Source: Bacillota bacterium
GTDB taxonomy: Bacteria > Bacillota > Sulfobacillia > RBS10-35 > JAJYVN01
Assembly (NCBI GenBank): GCA_021827805.1
Contig: JAKAUG010000118.1
Span: forward strand, 1-10,158
Length of the DNA stretch: 10,158 nt
Direction of reading: 5' to 3'
Part shown: positions 6,615 through 10,158 of the stretch, piece by piece
Layout: the number at the start of each line of letters is the position of its first letter
Numbering within the stretch: position 1 is the first letter of the stretch
Translations under genes and position numbers: made by a program
Notes under the pieces: generated by a model
The model's input: only the letters and a program-made list of their open reading frames with translations
Databases searched by the model: none
Told to the model about the DNA's origin: nothing

Positions 6615-7331
6615 ATGCGGATACGGCATGGAGGAGCCCAGAGAACGCTCTTGGGGATCGTGGCGGTCGGTGGCATCATCCTGACGGGCTGCGGACTCGC
6701 TACCCAGAGCAGCGCGCCCACAGCGCCGACCGGATCTGCGGCGGCGGTGGCCGCGCCCGCGGGGATGCCCACCTCGGACAGCCTGCAGGGCTGGCACCAG
6801 AGCAGCACCGGCACCCAGGCCCTGTCCCGGACCGTCGGGGACCCGCGGCCGCCCTCTCTGGAGTTGCCCGGCGACGGTTCATCGTACGTCTGGGCGGACC
6901 TGGGCAAGCCCATCGATCAGTTCTCCTTCGATGTGAAGACGCAGGGGCTGTTCGACTTCTTCTTCGGTGCCAATCAGAGCGGCCAGGGCTACCTGTTCCG
7001 CATCGACACCCGCGGCGGCACGAATTACTCAGGCTTCGCCACCACCACCAGCTGGACCACATGGGACTGCCCACTCACGGGCTCCACCACCGATCCGGCC
7101 GGGACGTGGCTGCACGTGGTTCTAACGATCGGGGGCGCGAACGTGGCCACAGCCACGGTCACCGGGAGCGGCGTGCATGAGACGGATCTGTTCGCCGGGC
7201 AGGCCGTGGGCTGCAACACGTCCAACCAGCCAGAGGTCCTCTGGAAGTATCAGCCACAGGGTACGGCCTTCGGGTTCCAGGGGGACGGCCTTGGCGCGAC
7301 ATCGGAGACATGGATCGCAAACTTCCGGTAG
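6615..7331 (+). CDS. Secreted lipoprotein with probable ConA-like beta-sandwich domain
   Basis: The 238-residue protein starts at ATG 6615 after AGGGAGGGTG (6601-6610). An in-frame start at 6570 is rejected because it would place extra residues before a clean signal peptide. The N-terminus has basic residues (MRIRHGGAQR), a hydrophobic core and the lipobox LTGC with Cys26, so it should be lipid-anchored on the outer face of the membrane. A Ser/Thr/Ala/Pro linker (about 27-55) leads to a beta-rich domain (about 56-238) with aromatic and Gly/Thr-rich strands such as DQFSFDVKTQGLFDFFFGAN, YLFRIDTR and TWLHVVLTI. Cys152 and Cys200 could form a disulfide. The pattern resembles LamG/ConA-like or 3-keto-disaccharide-hydrolase-type domains, which often bind or cleave glycans. 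I do not recognise the exact family and see no catalytic residues. A glycan-binding role is inferred only from fold impression and the nearby lyase. Confidence 0.8.
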   Translation: MRIRHGGAQRTLLGIVAVGGIILTGCGLATQSSAPTAPTGSAAAVAAPAGMPTSDSLQGWHQSSTGTQALSRTVGDPRPPSLELPGDGSSYVWADLGKPIDQFSFDVKTQGLFDFFFGANQSGQGYLFRIDTRGGTNYSGFATTTSWTTWDCPLTGSTTDPAGTWLHVVLTIGGANVATATVTGSGVHETDLFAGQAVGCNTSNQPEVLWKYQPQGTAFGFQGDGLGATSETWIANFR

Positions 7332-7461
7332 CCTGGCGACAGAGGGGTGGCCCGGTCCTCGGCGTCGACGCCTTGTTGGGGCACGGGTCCCCGGGGGTGG
7401 CACGTGGCGGCACAGCGCTCACCGGGCGGGCCAGCCCGTCGGGCACGGGCTTCGGGGCGGA

Positions 7462-7832
7462 ATGGCTGCGATAAACTGGCTGAGGGACAAGGTGCCGCAG
7501 CACACAGGACACCTTGCCATCGCGAACGGGATCCCTGTGGTCGAGCGGAATCCAGCCTGGACCAGTCGAGCATGTCCGCGGTGCAACCGCCTTGGCGACA
7601 GGTTCTCGCCTGGTGGGCGCGGCACGGCGGAGGGTTGTGCCGCGCCACGGCGTACCCCTCACCTCCGCCGCCGAGCCGTCTCCCCTGCGGGTGCCGTGGC
7701 GGGCATGGCGACGCGAACATGGCCGCCGCGCTCAGGATGAATGAGGAAGTGGGACCGGTCGTTCCGCTACCCCACCGCCGAACAGCGCAAGGCGAGCGGC
7801 AGGCGACCAGCGGGTGGATGTGCTGCACGTGA
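7462..7832 (+). pseudogene. Relic of TnpB (IS200/IS605-type OrfB) C-terminus
   Basis: Frame 1 reads GIPVVERNPAWTSRACPRCN and then RLGDRFSPGG, the VxxVNPAxTSxxCPxCG region that opens the TnpB zinc ribbon (Cys codons at 7573 and 7582). About 100 nt later, in frame 3, LPCGCRGGHGDANMAAALR (from about 7683) supplies the second CxC knuckle and the DxN motif with the last RuvC aspartate. A shift of frame between the two halves breaks the gene. Nothing resembling the N-terminal or the central RuvC parts is seen upstream, so only the last quarter survives. TnpB is the RNA-guided nuclease carried by IS200/IS605 elements; this copy cannot work. No TnpA and no clear element ends were found. The relic continues to a TGA at 7830-7832. 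Confidence 0.72.
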
Positions 7833-8192
7833 CCCGCAAAGGGGACCTGCCCCGTGGCCGGAAGCGCCGTCACCACGTCCCCCGGAGGGCTGGGGATGTG
7901 TGCAGAGGGTCCTCGGCCCCTGCCGCGGCCTGAAAGGCGGGCTGTGCCCCGGGGCTCGGGGCCGGTGGCCGCTGGCGGGGAGGACCAGCACGGAGGCGCT
8001 CCGCAAGAACGCGCGACGCTCCATCGGCTCACCCCGGCGAGGCGTCGGACCTCGCGCCGGCCCACAGGGTTCCCGGACGCCGCCGCCCTTTGCGCGGGGG
8101 GCATCCCCCTGGCCGCACACCCGCCTGCTGGCCGAGATCCCTGCCCGCCCGGGTGGCCTCCGCGTGGTCCCCGGCCCCGCCGGAGCGGGCGG
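7833..8192. other. Region without a recognisable gene
   Basis: These 360 bases lie between the TnpB relic and the stop of the CCG-domain gene. Open frames on both strands carry no known motifs. The right end of an IS200/IS605 element and the guide (omega) RNA, which overlaps the 3' end of tnpB, would be expected here if preserved. I cannot identify a conserved scaffold by eye. A short GC stem, CCCGC/GCGGG at 8176-8189, follows the stop of the minus-strand gene but has no T-run. Confidence 0.5.
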
Positions 8193-9077
8193 CTAACGGG
8201 CCGCGGCCTCCTGGAACCTCTCCAGGGTGGCGCCCGGCCGCACCAGGTGGTGTGAGAGGCCCAGTTCGCGCGGCGGGACCCCGAAGGCCAGACCGATGAG
8301 CTGGGGCAGGTGCAGGATCGGCACGCCCAGGGGCACGCCCAGAACCTGTGCGGCCTCCTCCTGCTGCCCGTCCAGGTTGAGGTGGCACAGCGGGCAGGGC
8401 GTGACCATGATGTCCGCCCCGTGGTCCTTGGCGTCCTGGATGCCGCTCCCGGTGAGACGGAGCCCCGCCTGGCGGTTCATCGTGATCAGGGGGAAACCGC
8501 AGCACTTGCGCGCGCTGTCGTAGTCCACGGGCGTGCCCCCCAGGGTCTCGATGACCCGTTCCAGATACAGGTCCCGCTCCGGGTGCTCCTCGGAAACCAG
8601 ACTGGAGGGGCGCACCAGGTAGCAGCCGTAGAAGGGGGCCACGCGCAGGCCCTCGAGCGGGCGGCGAACCTGCCGCGCCACGGCGTCCAGGCCCACATCC
8701 TCCACCAGGATCCACAGCAGGTGCTTGATGACCGTGCCGCCGCCGTAGCTGTATCCCTCAGGGGCCAACAGCTCGTTGACCCGCCCGCGATACTCCGGTT
8801 GCTGGAGCCTGGCGTTGCAGGCGAGCATCGTCCCCGTGCACGTGCTGCAGATGGTCATCACGGGCAGGCCCTTTTTCTCCGCCATGGCGAAGGTGCGGCC
8901 GTTCAGGGCGTCCGCCAACAGCGGGTTGCGCTCGGTGAGCACGCCGGCCCCCGTGCAGGCCGCATCGAAGAGTTCCACGGCCTCGACGCTAAGCGGCCCA
9001 AGGATCTGGCGCACCGAGCGATACAGCTCCGGTGCGCCACCCTTGGCGACGCATCCGGGATAGTAGGCCACCTTCAC
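8193..9077 (-). CDS. Two-CCG-domain protein, HdrB/SdhE-like subunit of a type-E succinate dehydrogenase or related reductase
   Basis: The 294-residue protein starts at GTG 9077, preceded by AGAGGAG about 9 nt upstream. It has the double cysteine-rich CCG fold (DUF224) of heterodisulfide reductase B and SdhE. Half one has Cys9 (YYPGC), AACTGAG with Cys41, and CSTC (Cys77, Cys80). Half two has Cys152 (FYGCYLVRP), KCCGFP (Cys192, Cys193) and CPLC (Cys228, Cys231). The first CCG reads CTG, so one site is degenerate while the second is complete. In HdrB such motifs hold unusual Fe-S clusters at the disulfide-reducing site. In archaeal and some bacterial SQRs, SdhE replaces classical membrane anchors. 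No membrane segment is predicted, so it is probably membrane-associated. Its GTGA overlap with the upstream gene indicates translational coupling and a shared complex. A stand-alone HdrB is the main alternative. Confidence 0.85.
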   Translation of the reverse strand: MKVAYYPGCVAKGGAPELYRSVRQILGPLSVEAVELFDAACTGAGVLTERNPLLADALNGRTFAMAEKKGLPVMTICSTCTGTMLACNARLQQPEYRGRVNELLAPEGYSYGGGTVIKHLLWILVEDVGLDAVARQVRRPLEGLRVAPFYGCYLVRPSSLVSEEHPERDLYLERVIETLGGTPVDYDSARKCCGFPLITMNRQAGLRLTGSGIQDAKDHGADIMVTPCPLCHLNLDGQQEEAAQVLGVPLGVPILHLPQLIGLAFGVPPRELGLSHHLVRPGATLERFQEAAAR

Positions 9078-10158
9078 CTGCCACCACTCCTCTGGCTCAT
9101 CGCGCTCCCGCGGTCCGCGGCCCGGAAGATGGCCCGCACCGCCAGCACCCCGGGGATGGGCTTGTGCCGCAGGGGAACCTTGCCGCGCAGCCAGGAGCGA
9201 AAGCCCACCCCGCGCCACTGCCAGAGCTCGCGCAGCCCACTGAGGGAACGCATGGCCACGCGGGTCTCGTCCAGGGTCCCGGAGTGGTAGATGGTGTCCA
9301 TGAAGGCCTGGCTGTGCCTGGTGCCGTTGTTGTCGGTGAAGCCGGCCGCCATGGCCCGGCGACGCAGCTCCAGGATCCGCTCCATGGGTTTGACGTCCTT
9401 GGGGCAGACCTCCACGCACATGAAGCAGTGCGTGCAGTCCCAGATGCCCCCGGGATCCGCCGCCAAGCGGCCGAGGCGATCCCGGGCGGCACCGTCACGA
9501 GGGTCCTCCGTGAAGCGCCAGGCCTTGGCCAGGGCGGCCGGGCCCAGAAAGCGCTCGTCCACCTCCAGGGAGTTGCAGGCGGAGACGCACGCCCCACAGA
9601 GGATGCAGGCCATGGCCTCCCGCACTTTGAGCATGGCCTCGTTGGGCACCAGGTACTCGCGCTCAGGCGGCGGGCCATCCGGCTGCAGGTAGGGCTGGAT
9701 CGCCCGCACCTTGCCGAAGAAGCCGCTAAGGTCGACGATCAGGTCCTTGACCACCGGCATGTTGCCGGCCGGCTCGATGCGGATCGCGGCGGCGGTGATA
9801 AGCGCGCGCAGTTCGCCGGCGTAGCGCGAGAGGCGGAAGAACCAGTTCTCTTCTGACACCAGGTCAGGCACCGTGCCGTGCTCAGGGCAGCGCCCGTCGC
9901 TGAGTTCCGCCTCCGGGTAGAACTGCTCGCACCCGACGCAGTACAGGCCCTCGTAGTGCCTGCGGTACAGGTCGCCGCGTGCGGCGCAGGCCCGCCAGAG
10001 GCGCTCCACGCCCGCCGCGTGCCGGGGGTCGCTGCTGGTGCGGATCAGGTCGTCCACGCTGAGGTTCAGCGGCCGTGCCAGGCCGGTGAACGCCGCGGCG
10101 TTCGCTTCGACGAACTCCCGCACATCCCGGCCCGCGGCCTGCGCCGCGAGCACGTTCT
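9074..10158 (-). CDS. Chimeric frame: methionyl-tRNA synthetase segment joined to SdhB-type Fe-S subunit (5' end outside window)
   Basis: One open frame of 360 visible residues holds parts of two proteins. Residues 1-124 are MetRS: AAQAAGRDVREF, DDLIRTSSDPRH, the zinc knuckle YCVGCEQFYPEAEL...CPEHG (Cys73, Cys76, Cys90) and EENWFFRLSRY. From about residue 125, IRIEPAGNMPVVKDLIVDLS begins the SdhB/FrdB C-terminal part, with cluster motifs C184xxCxxCxxxC194 and C241THCFMCVEVC251P. MetRS here lacks KMSKS and its anticodon-binding domain, and SdhB lacks its N-terminal [2Fe-2S] domain, so neither function should be complete. The junction (about 9761-9784) falls where both families can read close to RIEPA. 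Cys244 adds a fourth cysteine to the usual [3Fe-4S] site, as in type-E enzymes. The stop TGA overlaps the next start. This is either a real deletion fusion or a contig misjoin. Confidence 0.82.
   Translation of the reverse strand, partial: NVLAAQAAGRDVREFVEANAAAFTGLARPLNLSVDDLIRTSSDPRHAAGVERLWRACAARGDLYRRHYEGLYCVGCEQFYPEAELSDGRCPEHGTVPDLVSEENWFFRLSRYAGELRALITAAAIRIEPAGNMPVVKDLIVDLSGFFGKVRAIQPYLQPDGPPPEREYLVPNEAMLKVREAMACILCGACVSACNSLEVDERFLGPAALAKAWRFTEDPRDGAARDRLGRLAADPGGIWDCTHCFMCVEVCPKDVKPMERILELRRRAMAAGFTDNNGTRHSQAFMDTIYHSGTLDETRVAMRSLSGLRELWQWRGVGFRSWLRGKVPLRHKPIPGVLAVRAIFRAADRGSAMSQRSGGR
9761..9784 (-). other. Junction of the metG-like and sdhB-like segments
   Basis: On the minus strand these codons read IRIEPAGN. 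MetRS proteins commonly have an RIEPxxRRNEV segment after the FFRLSRY helix. SdhB proteins have a [LI]xxEPLxNxPVxxDLVVD segment after the [2Fe-2S] domain. The shared short similarity makes this the likely crossover point, and the reading frame is preserved across it. Confidence 0.6.

Noticed and set aside
7361..7377. GGCGTCGACGCC followed by TTGTT as a terminator after the lipoprotein gene
   Set aside because: The stem is only 4 bp once a loop is allowed and the T-tract is interrupted.
8310..9290. Long plus-strand frame opposite the CCG-domain gene
   Set aside because: It is an antisense shadow. The minus strand encodes conserved CCG and Fe-S motifs over the same bases.
9074..9760. Internal ATG (for example at residue 133, near 9760) as a separate truncated sdhB start
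   Set aside because: I see no clear ribosome site, and the open frame runs on into the MetRS part. Even so, the product would still lack the [2Fe-2S] domain.
1..10158. tRNA, rRNA, CRISPR arrays, riboswitches
   Set aside because: I saw no cloverleaf, no regular spaced repeats and no rRNA-like conserved stretch. The c-di-AMP riboswitch that can precede kimA would lie upstream of the window.

Overview
This is a very GC-rich bacterial window with clear Shine-Dalgarno sequences. It holds a KimA-like permease with a cytosolic Usp-like tail, a TnpB relic, and a succinate dehydrogenase Fe-S subunit carrying the extra cysteine of 'type E' enzymes next to a CCG-domain subunit. Together these would suit a deep-branching high-GC Bacillota (Thermaerobacter/Symbiobacterium/Sulfobacillus-like) or a neighbouring phylum. 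That placement is an impression, not a result.

Layout. 1-876 (+) is the C-terminal part of an APC-superfamily, KimA-like potassium permease. 877-1385 is non-coding, between convergent genes, with a perfect 11-bp hairpin. 1386-3092 (-) encodes the most unusual intact protein here: an ECF sigma factor (regions 2 and 4) joined in one frame to a complete ABC-type sugar-binding domain, with no signal peptide or membrane segment between them. 3093-3371 is a divergent intergenic region with a 14-bp perfect palindrome and an ECF-like promoter candidate. 3372-5552 (+) is a cytoplasmic heparinase II/III-type polysaccharide lyase. 5553-6614 is a long gene-poor stretch with a frameshifted remnant, perhaps of a Gfo/Idh/MocA oxidoreductase. 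6615-7331 (+) is a secreted lipoprotein with a probable ConA-like beta-sandwich. 7462-7832 (+) is a frameshifted relic of the C-terminus of TnpB. 7833-8192 shows nothing recognisable. 8193-9077 (-) is a two-CCG-domain HdrB/SdhE-like protein, overlapping by 4 bp the end of a gene (9074-10158, -) that runs off the window and is a chimera: the middle of methionyl-tRNA synthetase joined in frame to the C-terminal two thirds of a succinate dehydrogenase/fumarate reductase Fe-S subunit.

How the genes may work together. The divergent pair at 1386-5552 suggests a self-contained control unit. Acidic-sugar oligomers enter the cytoplasm, the sugar-binding domain on the sigma factor senses them, and the sigma factor transcribes the lyase gene. 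No anti-sigma gene is present in the window, so the fused domain may take that role. This is inference. The 3' pair belongs to a type-E succinate:quinone oxidoreductase or thiol:fumarate-reductase-like module. Its upstream end has been replaced by a metG fragment, through either a real deletion/rearrangement or an assembly join at a stretch where both proteins can read close to IRIEPAGN.
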